This document shows, one piece after another, positions 57,581 to 64,000 of a stretch of DNA of 64,000 bases (its first letter is position 1; each line of letters starts with the position of its first letter). Source of the stretch: Marinobacter azerbaijanicus (GTDB lineage: Bacteria > Pseudomonadota > Gammaproteobacteria > Pseudomonadales > Oleiphilaceae); the NCBI RefSeq assembly GCF_030250645.1, contig NZ_JASSVS010000002.1, positions 186,001 to 250,000 of the forward strand. Reading direction: 5' to 3'. Under the pieces are notes generated by a model. It searched no databases, was not told where the DNA came from, and saw nothing but the letters and a program-made list of their open reading frames with translations. The translations under genes and the position numbers were made by a program.

Positions 57581-59416
57581 ATGCAGGATACGGACACCTT
57601 TGTGAACTTTCACAAGGCACTGATGGAGCTTAGCCACAGCCCGGCCTTCATCAACAGGGAGCGCAACCAGAAACTCGCCGCACTGACAGCGCTCTGTGCC
57701 AGACTGCTCAACGTTGAACGGGTCAGCGTCTGGAAGTTTCCGGAGCAACGTGACCGTATCGAATCAGAATGGCTGCACACGCCCGATGGGGGCACCGGGA
57801 AAACAACCAGCCTGTATCAATCGAGCAACCCTGATTATTTCTCTGCACTGGAAAGCGAGCGGGTGCTGTCTGTTCCTAACGCCCATGAAGATCCACGGAC
57901 CCGTGCCTTTACAGCGGATTACCTCGCACCGAAGGGTATAAGTTCCATGCTGGATGCCCCGGTTTTTGACGGTGCCCGGCTCAGCGGTGTGGTCTGCCTT
58001 GAGTCCATCACTCCACGGACGTGGACCCTCCCGGAAATATCCTTTGTTATCGCGATCGCCGACACCATCAGCCTGATGAATACCCATGAAGCCTGGCTGG
58101 ATTCGAAACAGGCACTGGAATACGCCACCCGCTACGACTCCCTGACGGGGCTGTTGAACATCAGCTCGCTGCGGGACCGCATCAATTATCTGGTGGGCAA
58201 GCTGGAAAGGCGTGGGCTTGGCAGCCTGGCGCTTATATGGGTGGACGTGGACCGGCTGAAATCCATCAATGACGGGCTCGGGGCTCAAGTGGGAGACACC
58301 GTTATTGAAGAGATCGGCCAGCGGCTCAAGCAGATCAAGGTGCCCGGCAAAGACCTTCTCGCCCGGATTGGCGGCGATGAGTATGCCCTGATCATCCGCA
58401 ACCACACGCTGCCTGATACGCTGGAAAATACCGCCTCAAAAGTCAGGCACGAAATCGGTAAACCGATTCGTGTGAACGGGCACTCGATCAGGGTCGGAGC
58501 CAGCGTGGGCATCTGCCACCTGCCCGGCGACTGCAAAACTACGGAGGATTTACTCCGTGGTGCTGAAGCGGCGATGTATAACGCCAAACACAAAGGCCGG
58601 GACCGCGCGTGCTTCTTCGATTCCAGTATCCAGGTCAGCGCCCGCTCACGCTTTGAGATGGAAAATTACCTGCGTACTGCGATAACGGAGCAGAAACTCG
58701 AGGTGTTTTACCAGCCGATTGCCAATGCCGCCGGATCCAGTGTGGAATCTGTCGAAGCACTGGTTCGCTGGCAGCATCCTGAGCGGGGCTGGCTGTCGCC
58801 CATCGAGTTCCTCGACATCGCCAGGGGCGGTGGGTTGATGTATGCCCTTGGTGAGTGCGTATTGCGCCGCGTTTGCGAGCACTGGCAATGGGCCCGCAGC
58901 AACCAGATCGATGTGCCTGAAGTGTCAATAAATCTGGCTCCCGAACAGCTACTGGTCTCCGAACTTCCCCGTCTGATAAGAACCGTCTGTGCCGAGCACA
59001 ATGTTCCAGTCAATACCCTGCACTTCGAGGTTACCGAGGATGCCATTCAGGGGGACTTCAGCGCCATCACCGCCATTCTTGAGGAGCTGGTTGCCGACGG
59101 CGCGCAACTGTCCATTGATGACTTTGGTACGGGTTACTCGTCCCTGTCGCGGCTCAAGGGCCTGCCTTTTTCACGCATCAAGATCGACCGCTCCTTCATC
59201 AGCAACATCCCTGATGACGAAGACGATTGTGCCATCATTCTGTCCATTCTCGGGCTGGCGCGAGGCCTCGGCCTCTCCGTCGTAGCCGAAGGCGTGGAAA
59301 CCAAAGCTCACGAAACCTGGCTGCGTGAACAAGGTTGCGACTACCTTCAGGGCTATCTGTACAGCAAACCCCTACCCTTCGATCAACTGGTCGAGCGGTT
59401 CTTTGCCAGTAAGTAG
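57581..59416 (+). CDS. GAF-GGDEF-EAL cyclic-di-GMP protein
   Basis: 611 aa, cytosolic. GAF domain (about 10-165), GGDEF domain (about 180-335) with GGDEY (Phe to Tyr) instead of GGDEF, and EAL domain (about 350-611). The EAL residues needed for phosphodiesterase activity appear intact: EAL in VEALVRW, INLAP, FEVTED, DDFGTGYSS, KIDRSF and EGVE. Most likely a phosphodiesterase tuned by GAF and the degenerate cyclase domain. Its end overlaps the RND gene by 34 nt on the other strand. Confidence 0.92.
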   Translation: MQDTDTFVNFHKALMELSHSPAFINRERNQKLAALTALCARLLNVERVSVWKFPEQRDRIESEWLHTPDGGTGKTTSLYQSSNPDYFSALESERVLSVPNAHEDPRTRAFTADYLAPKGISSMLDAPVFDGARLSGVVCLESITPRTWTLPEISFVIAIADTISLMNTHEAWLDSKQALEYATRYDSLTGLLNISSLRDRINYLVGKLERRGLGSLALIWVDVDRLKSINDGLGAQVGDTVIEEIGQRLKQIKVPGKDLLARIGGDEYALIIRNHTLPDTLENTASKVRHEIGKPIRVNGHSIRVGASVGICHLPGDCKTTEDLLRGAEAAMYNAKHKGRDRACFFDSSIQVSARSRFEMENYLRTAITEQKLEVFYQPIANAAGSSVESVEALVRWQHPERGWLSPIEFLDIARGGGLMYALGECVLRRVCEHWQWARSNQIDVPEVSINLAPEQLLVSELPRLIRTVCAEHNVPVNTLHFEVTEDAIQGDFSAITAILEELVADGAQLSIDDFGTGYSSLSRLKGLPFSRIKIDRSFISNIPDDEDDCAIILSILGLARGLGLSVVAEGVETKAHETWLREQGCDYLQGYLYSKPLPFDQLVERFFASK

Positions 59417-62400
59417 CGTAGCTGTCTCAGCTTACGCCCGGATTTGTCACCCAGAACCAGCAACGCAGGTGTAAGTAACAGGGTCAGTATGGTCGCAAAG
59501 GCCAGCCCACCGGCAATGGCACTGGACAGCTGCGTCCACCACTGTGTTGATGGCGCGCCAAGACCCAGGGATGGTGTTATCAGATCCACGTTCACCCCAA
59601 GCACCATCGGCATTAATCCCAGAATGGTTGTAATGGCGGTTAACAGTACCGGCCGAAGGCGTAAACATCCGGTTTCCAGAGCGGCCTCAAAGGCTTCCAG
59701 ACCACTCTCACGCATTTTGTTGTAAGTGTCGATCAGAATGATGTTGTTGTTCACTACAATGCCTGCAAGCGCAATGATGCCCATGCCCACCATCACGATG
59801 CCAAAAGACTGGCCGTTGAGCAGCAGACCAAGCAGCACCCCGGCCGTGGACAACACAATGGCAGAGAGAATCAGCAAGGTCTGGTACAGGGAATTGAACT
59901 GTGTCACCAGAATCAGCAGCATCAGTGCAATGGCCACCATGAAAGCAGAGGTCAGGAAATTGGACGCCTGTTGCTGATCTTCGTTTTCACCGGCAAAACG
60001 GATCGACACGCCCTCAGGTGTTTCCGGCATCTCCTGCTGCAACGTTCTTAGCAGTTGGTCTACCTGGCGGCCAGGCTCCACGTCTGACTTGATCGTTACT
60101 GTTCGCTGGCCGTCGACCCGGACAATGCTTCCGGTTTTATCGCCAGGCTGCAGTTCCACAAACTCGGAGAGCGGAACCTGCCCACGGTTGGTATTGATGG
60201 TCTGGCGCTGGAACTGATCCAGCTCACGCCAGTTGTTGGGCACCCGCACGGCAATATCCACTTCATCACGCACATCCTCCGGACGATACGTGGCCAATAC
60301 CAGGCCGTTGGTAATCAGGCGAACAGCGCTTCCGACACTCAGTACGTCGGAACCGAAGCGGGCGGCCGCTGAACGGTCCACATTCAGCCGCCATTCGATA
60401 CCTGGCAGACTGCGGTCGTCCTCGATATCCACAAAACCGTCGATGGTGCCCATACGTTCGTGGATCAACTCCACATACTGGTCCAGTTTGCTGCTGTCGA
60501 GGCTGCTGACCATCAGTTCAATAGGTTTACCGCCGGCGGGACCGCCTTCCTGTTTGCGGAATTCCAGTTCGATGCCGGGAATATCCGCCGTGCGCTCACG
60601 GAAGTCTTCCAGAATCCTGGTGGCCGGCCGGCGCTCGAACCAGTCGGTAAACTGGAACTGCAACACGCCGACCACATCCGGTGCCATCTGGTTGCCGGCA
60701 CTGACCATGGAGCGGGCATACAGAGCCTTCACTTCAGGCAAGCCCTGCAGGCGCTGCTCAACTTCCCGCACAATGACGTCCCGCTCTTCCACTGACAGAT
60801 CGCCTCGCGCCCTCACCTGCACCTGGGCCGAGTCAGGCTCGACACTGGGAAAGAACTCAACGCCGTGATTGAATTTGCCATACGCCGCGTAGATCACCAG
60901 CACGACAGCGAGGACACCCAGCAGGGTAAAACCCGGCATTGCCAGTAAGCGCCCCAGAAGATTCCTGTACAGCCCTGTCATTCGCCCGTCCGGTGATGCC
61001 TGGCGCTTCCGCTTGCCGCCACTGATACTGCCTAGAACCGGCAGAAACACCAACGCCATGGCCAGGGAAGCGATCAGACAGATGATGACGGTCATGGGCA
61101 GGAACTTCATGAATTCACCCACCACGCCGGGCCAGAACAACAATGGGATGAAGACGGCCAGCGTGGTCACGGTGGAGGCGATAATGGGCCAGGCCATCCG
61201 GCTGGCAGCCTCACCCCAAGCAGACCGCACAGGCTGTCCCTCGGAGAGATTTCTGTCGGCCAGTTCCGACACCACAATTGCCCCATCCACCAGCATGCCG
61301 GCCACCAGGATCAGGCTGAACAGAACCACAATATTGAGGGTAAGACCCATGCTCCAGATCACCAGGATACCGGTGAGGAAGGCTCCGGGTATGGTCAGGC
61401 CTACCAACAGGGCGGAACGGGGGCCCATGGCGGCAATGATCAGGATAATGACCAGCACAATGGCGGTCAGCACGTTGTTGAGCAGGTCGCTGAGGATATC
61501 CCTTACCTCACCGGATTGATCCATGATGTAGCGGACTTCCAGCTCTTCTGGCAGCTCCGACTCTGCGGCCCTGATCAATTCTTTGACCTGGCCGACAGTT
61601 TCAATAATATTGGCGCCGGTACGCTTGGAAATTTCCAGCACCAGGGCAGGCTCGCCGTTGATCCTTGCGAAGCCGGTGGGGTCCTTGAAAGTACGCTGGA
61701 GCATGGCGACGTCACCGAAAGTCACCACGGTGTCGCCATCCACCTTGATGGGCATGGACATCACGTCCTCCACGGACTCAATCACGCCGGGAACTTTCAT
61801 GGTCATGCGGCCAGCGCCGGTATCCAGGCTGCCGGCGGCCACCAGCTGGTTATTACGGGTGACCAGCGACGCCAACCGATCAAAATCAATGCCGTAGCTT
61901 TCCAGTACCTGTGGGTCGACAACGATTTCCAGCAGGTCCTCCCGGTCGCCGCCGATATCCACTTCCAGTACTTCCGGGATCCCTTCAATGGCGTCCTGCA
62001 GGCGCCGGGCAATAGTGACCAGTTCACGCTCCGAAAGTGGACCGGACAGACCGACAGACATCACCGGGAACAGCGCGACATTGATTTCGTTAACTCTGGG
62101 CTCGTCCGCTTCCCCCGGCAGTTTGCTGCGGGCGGTGTCCACCTTCTCGCGCACGTCCTGAAGCGCCATGTCCGGGTCGAAGCCGGCATCAAACTCCAGC
62201 ATCACCGAGGCATGGCCTTCCGATGCGGTACCACGCATTTCCTTGATCCCTTCAAGGGACCGCAGCTCCTGCTCCATGGGCCGGATAAGCAGCCGTTCAG
62301 CGTCTTCCGGGCTGATGCCTTCCAACGTCATGGACACGTAGATCATAGGGATGGTGACGTCGGGATTGGCCTCCTTGGGAATGGCCTGAAATGCGGCAAT

Positions 62401-62478
62401 TCCCCCCAGAATAAGAAACACCAGCGTGAGAAAAGTTGTTCGACTGCGGTCAAGCGCAGCAAATATCAGGGTTCGCAT
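59383..62478 (-). CDS. RND efflux transporter permease
   Basis: 1031 aa, twelve membrane segments and two large periplasmic loops. RND motifs include PKEANPDVTIP, GMLVDGAIVVSELADRN (one Asp of the usual pair replaced by Gly, as in several metal/heavy RND pumps) and VNNNIILIDTYNKMRESG. Follows its adaptor protein by 5 nt; no outer-membrane channel gene is seen in the window. Exports substrates using the proton gradient; substrate unknown. Confidence 0.93.
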   Translation of the reverse strand: MRTLIFAALDRSRTTFLTLVFLILGGIAAFQAIPKEANPDVTIPMIYVSMTLEGISPEDAERLLIRPMEQELRSLEGIKEMRGTASEGHASVMLEFDAGFDPDMALQDVREKVDTARSKLPGEADEPRVNEINVALFPVMSVGLSGPLSERELVTIARRLQDAIEGIPEVLEVDIGGDREDLLEIVVDPQVLESYGIDFDRLASLVTRNNQLVAAGSLDTGAGRMTMKVPGVIESVEDVMSMPIKVDGDTVVTFGDVAMLQRTFKDPTGFARINGEPALVLEISKRTGANIIETVGQVKELIRAAESELPEELEVRYIMDQSGEVRDILSDLLNNVLTAIVLVIILIIAAMGPRSALLVGLTIPGAFLTGILVIWSMGLTLNIVVLFSLILVAGMLVDGAIVVSELADRNLSEGQPVRSAWGEAASRMAWPIIASTVTTLAVFIPLLFWPGVVGEFMKFLPMTVIICLIASLAMALVFLPVLGSISGGKRKRQASPDGRMTGLYRNLLGRLLAMPGFTLLGVLAVVLVIYAAYGKFNHGVEFFPSVEPDSAQVQVRARGDLSVEERDVIVREVEQRLQGLPEVKALYARSMVSAGNQMAPDVVGVLQFQFTDWFERRPATRILEDFRERTADIPGIELEFRKQEGGPAGGKPIELMVSSLDSSKLDQYVELIHERMGTIDGFVDIEDDRSLPGIEWRLNVDRSAAARFGSDVLSVGSAVRLITNGLVLATYRPEDVRDEVDIAVRVPNNWRELDQFQRQTINTNRGQVPLSEFVELQPGDKTGSIVRVDGQRTVTIKSDVEPGRQVDQLLRTLQQEMPETPEGVSIRFAGENEDQQQASNFLTSAFMVAIALMLLILVTQFNSLYQTLLILSAIVLSTAGVLLGLLLNGQSFGIVMVGMGIIALAGIVVNNNIILIDTYNKMRESGLEAFEAALETGCLRLRPVLLTAITTILGLMPMVLGVNVDLITPSLGLGAPSTQWWTQLSSAIAGGLAFATILTLLLTPALLVLGDKSGRKLRQLRYLLAKNRSTS

Positions 62479-62483
62479 GCTGG

Positions 62484-63566
62484 TCAGCCCCGATCCGAAT
62501 CGCGGTTTACCGGCCGCACCTGTTGCCCGATCGATACAAAGCCGGCGCCACGGGTGATCAGCCGGATTTCCTCTGGCAAACCGGTTACCCAGGCGCCATC
62601 CGTTGTGACATTCAGCAGTTTGACGGTGGTAAACACAACCTGGTTATTCTCGCCCACGTAGCGAATACCGGGGCGGCCATCGTCGCCAAGGCTCAGGTAG
62701 GCTGGTGAAATAAACATCGCTCTGACCTCCGGCAGTGAAATCCGGAGCGTGGCGCTCCCGCCGGCGACCCGCTTGCGGTCTGGGTTCTCCACCGTCACTT
62801 CAACGGCAAAACTGCGGGTTTGCGGGTCTGCCGCACTGGCAACAAAGCTCACCTGCCCCTCCAGCATTTCGCCGTCCAGGGTGTGAATCGTGGCTTTCTG
62901 GCCTTCCTCCACATTACCCACTGACTGCTGTGGAATCTGCCCGGTTGCTTTGAGGCGGTCAATCCTTACCAGCTCCAGCAAAGGCGAGCCCACCTGAACC
63001 AGGTCACCCAGATCCACATCGCGGCGATTGATCGTGCCGTCGAACGGTGCACGGGGGGTCAGGTTATCCACTGCCAGGCGTGCCCGGGCCAGTTCGGCCC
63101 TGGCAGCCGAGAGTTCACTCTGCAGGGTCAGCAGTTCAGATTCTGAAGTAAGGTCACGGGCCCGAAGCTGTTGGGCAGCCGAGAGATCTGCCTCCAGCTT
63201 GCGGATGCGGGACTGCCATTGTTCCACGGCTGCACCACGCCCATCCTCGGAAAGGCGTAACAGAACCTTCCCTTCCTCCACCCGTTCACCCTGCTCTACC
63301 ATCAGCTCTTCCACGGTACCAGCCGCACGCGCCCCTATGGATACCGCCCGCCAGGGCTCAAGTTGCCCCTGAAGCATCAGCCCTGGCTCGTATGGCCTGG
63401 CCCGGAGTATATCCACCTGCACCGACGGCATACCCTTGTCCTGGTCAGGTGTCGCTTCCGGCGCCTCATCACGAGCTTCCTTGACGTTCCCCGTTGCCAT
63501 CCAGACAACCAGTAACACCAGCACCAGCAGAGAAAGGCCGATGGACCCCAGTTTTGCTTTTGTCAT
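62484..63566 (-). CDS. RND adaptor (membrane fusion protein, HlyD family)
   Basis: 360 aa from ATG 63566 (an upstream ATG at 63614 is possible). N-terminal anchor helix (LSLLVLVLLVVWMATG), lipoyl halves (IGARAAGTVEELMVEQG and LTPRAPFDGTINRRDVDLGDLVQVG), alpha-hairpin (about 115-155), and a C-terminal beta barrel. It links the permease to an outer-membrane channel. 5-nt gap to the permease gene. Confidence 0.92.
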   Translation of the reverse strand: MTKAKLGSIGLSLLVLVLLVVWMATGNVKEARDEAPEATPDQDKGMPSVQVDILRARPYEPGLMLQGQLEPWRAVSIGARAAGTVEELMVEQGERVEEGKVLLRLSEDGRGAAVEQWQSRIRKLEADLSAAQQLRARDLTSESELLTLQSELSAARAELARARLAVDNLTPRAPFDGTINRRDVDLGDLVQVGSPLLELVRIDRLKATGQIPQQSVGNVEEGQKATIHTLDGEMLEGQVSFVASAADPQTRSFAVEVTVENPDRKRVAGGSATLRISLPEVRAMFISPAYLSLGDDGRPGIRYVGENNQVVFTTVKLLNVTTDGAWVTGLPEEIRLITRGAGFVSIGQQVRPVNRDSDRG

Positions 63567-63608
63567 TGATTGCTCACAGGTTGAACAGGTGATTTCGGTA
63601 GAAAACGG

Positions 63609-63638
63609 TTGCATCCGGTTATTTTCGTGGGGTAGATT
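63609..63638 (+). promoter_or_regulatory. Possible promoter of the ilv leader
   Basis: TTGCAT (63609-63614) and TAGATT (63633-63638) with an 18-nt spacer, each 4-5 of 6 to consensus. The start would be near 63645, 37 nt before the leader-peptide ATG. Confidence 0.35.
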
Positions 63639-63681
63639 CTACACATAAATTTTTTACAAATTCAGAGCATATCCTGATTTT

Positions 63682-63774
63682 ATGAATCTCAACGCAGTAG
63701 TCGTCCTCGTGAAGCTAGTCCTGGTGGTCGTGGTACCGTCCGGGGGCTTTTGCGTGGACAAGCGGGTGAGATAG
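63682..63774 (+). CDS. ilvL: Branched-chain amino acid leader peptide (ilv attenuator)
   Basis: 30 codons (MNLNAVVVLVKLVLVVVV then PSGGFCVDKRVR) with a run of Val and Leu codons, followed by a terminator at 63798 and the acetolactate synthase gene. Translation stalling at scarce valine/leucine-tRNA would expose an antiterminator. The codons for PSGGF lie in the antiterminator strand. Classic Ilv leader arrangement; no good Shine-Dalgarno is visible, which fits short leaders less well but does not exclude it. Confidence 0.88.
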   Translation: MNLNAVVVLVKLVLVVVVPSGGFCVDKRVR

Positions 63775-63834
63775 CAACAACCTGACAAGACACGAGAAGC
63801 CCCCGGCACCGAAAGGTCCCGGGGGCTTTTTTTT
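63740..63834 (+). promoter_or_regulatory. Attenuator: antiterminator and terminator sharing one arm
   Basis: CCGGGGGCTT occurs at 63740-63749 and again at 63819-63828. The segment AAGCCCCCGG (63797-63806) is its exact complement and can pair with either copy: with the first (inside the leader ORF) it makes the antiterminator, with the second it makes the terminator. This is the usual 2:3 versus 3:4 choice. Confidence 0.88.
63798..63834 (+). terminator. Attenuator terminator of the ilv operon
   Basis: AGCCCCCGG (63798-63806) pairs with CCGGGGGCT (63819-63827) over a loop that itself forms ACC-GAAA-GGT, followed by eight Ts (63827-63834). It lies 26 nt before the acetolactate synthase start. 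Confidence 0.95.
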
Positions 63835-63860
63835 GCAGCAAGAAAAAGGGAAAAACGACC

Positions 63861-64000
63861 ATGAACGGCGCACAGCACATTCTTGAAGCATTCCACCGCC
63901 ACAACATCAGCACGGTTTTCGGTTATCCGGGCGGCTGCATCATGCCGCTATACGACGCGCTGGTGGATGATGTGGGCGTGGAACATGTGCTGTGCCGACA
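63861..64000 (+). CDS. ilvG: Acetolactate synthase large subunit, 5' end only
   Basis: Starts at ATG 63861 (AAGGG upstream) and runs off the right edge after about 46 codons. The visible protein ([37 protein letters not shown]) closely matches IlvG/IlvB N-termini, including the GYPGG motif of the thiamine-diphosphate fold. It condenses pyruvate for valine and leucine synthesis, in keeping with the attenuator upstream. The isozyme letter is by similarity only. Confidence 0.9.
   Translation, partial: MNGAQHILEAFHRHNISTVFGYPGGCIMPLYDALVDDVGVEHVLCR

Overview
The window reads as a chromosomal segment of a marine gammaproteobacterium, most like Marinobacter (inference from gene content and order; no marker was searched). 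Supporting points are a pepN / DUF2797 / yeaC / rhomboid / metallophosphatase / nadK block of the kind I recall from Pseudomonas, a sodium-linked transport cluster (nhaB, SulP), two FixLJ-like two-component systems, fatty-acid and CoA-ester genes (fadH, MaoC-like, acyl-CoA ligase), and a balanced GC-moderate housekeeping gene set. Coding density is high. I see no insertion sequence, prophage, CRISPR array, rRNA or clear pseudogene. Layout: 1-2234 holds a YCF48-like repeat protein (cut by the window edge) and a secreted DUF1329 protein. 2412-9137 holds pepN, DUF2797, yeaC, rhomboid protease, metallophosphatase and nadK. Between yeaC and the rhomboid gene lies an exact consensus Fur box on top of a sigma-70 promoter facing the plus strand; this drives what looks like a small (about 90 nt) iron-regulated RNA with a 5' hairpin and a textbook terminator. 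9269-16485 holds a coiled-coil protein, fadH with a divergent AraC-type regulator, a tiny acidic ORF, tRNA-Asp with a consensus stable-RNA promoter, a second AraC-type regulator and a MaoC-like dehydratase. 16494-21198 holds a Lon-like protease followed by a FixJ-like regulator and a receiver-PAS-kinase hybrid. 21365-27588 holds a basic small protein, a PilZ protein, a flavodoxin-like gene, recA (SOS box), pncC/cinA, mutS and fdxA. 27598-36922 holds a LysE exporter, a hypothetical, DegV, a ferritin-like hydrolase, and an acyl-CoA ligase plus permease divergent from a sensor kinase/LuxR regulator pair. 36930-42507 holds a MocR regulator, a 98-aa protein with PhzF, a flavoprotein, and a HupE/anchor pair. 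42600-48127 holds nhaB, SulP, a universal stress protein and a phospholipase D-type cardiolipin synthase in one direction. 48419-53827 holds a DksA/TraR-like zinc finger protein, an ArgO/ArgP exporter-regulator pair, an MgtC/DUF4010 protein, alkB, djlA and a methyltransferase-like membrane protein. 53900-64000 holds an amidase, two cyclic-di-GMP enzymes (a 7TM diguanylate cyclase and a GAF-GGDEF-EAL protein), an RND efflux pump with its adaptor, and an ilv leader peptide with attenuator ahead of acetolactate synthase, which runs off the window. How the genes work together: stress and repair functions (recA, mutS, alkB, djlA, universal stress protein), envelope and ion homeostasis (NhaB, SulP, RND, phospholipase D), lipid/CoA metabolism under local regulators, and c-di-GMP signalling dominate. 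The most notable unexplained element is the Fur-controlled small RNA at about 6298-6386; next are the repeated TATACTA-type motifs between the acyl-CoA ligase and its two-component system, the long imperfect inverted repeat at 39694-39787, and the complete valine/leucine attenuator at the right end.
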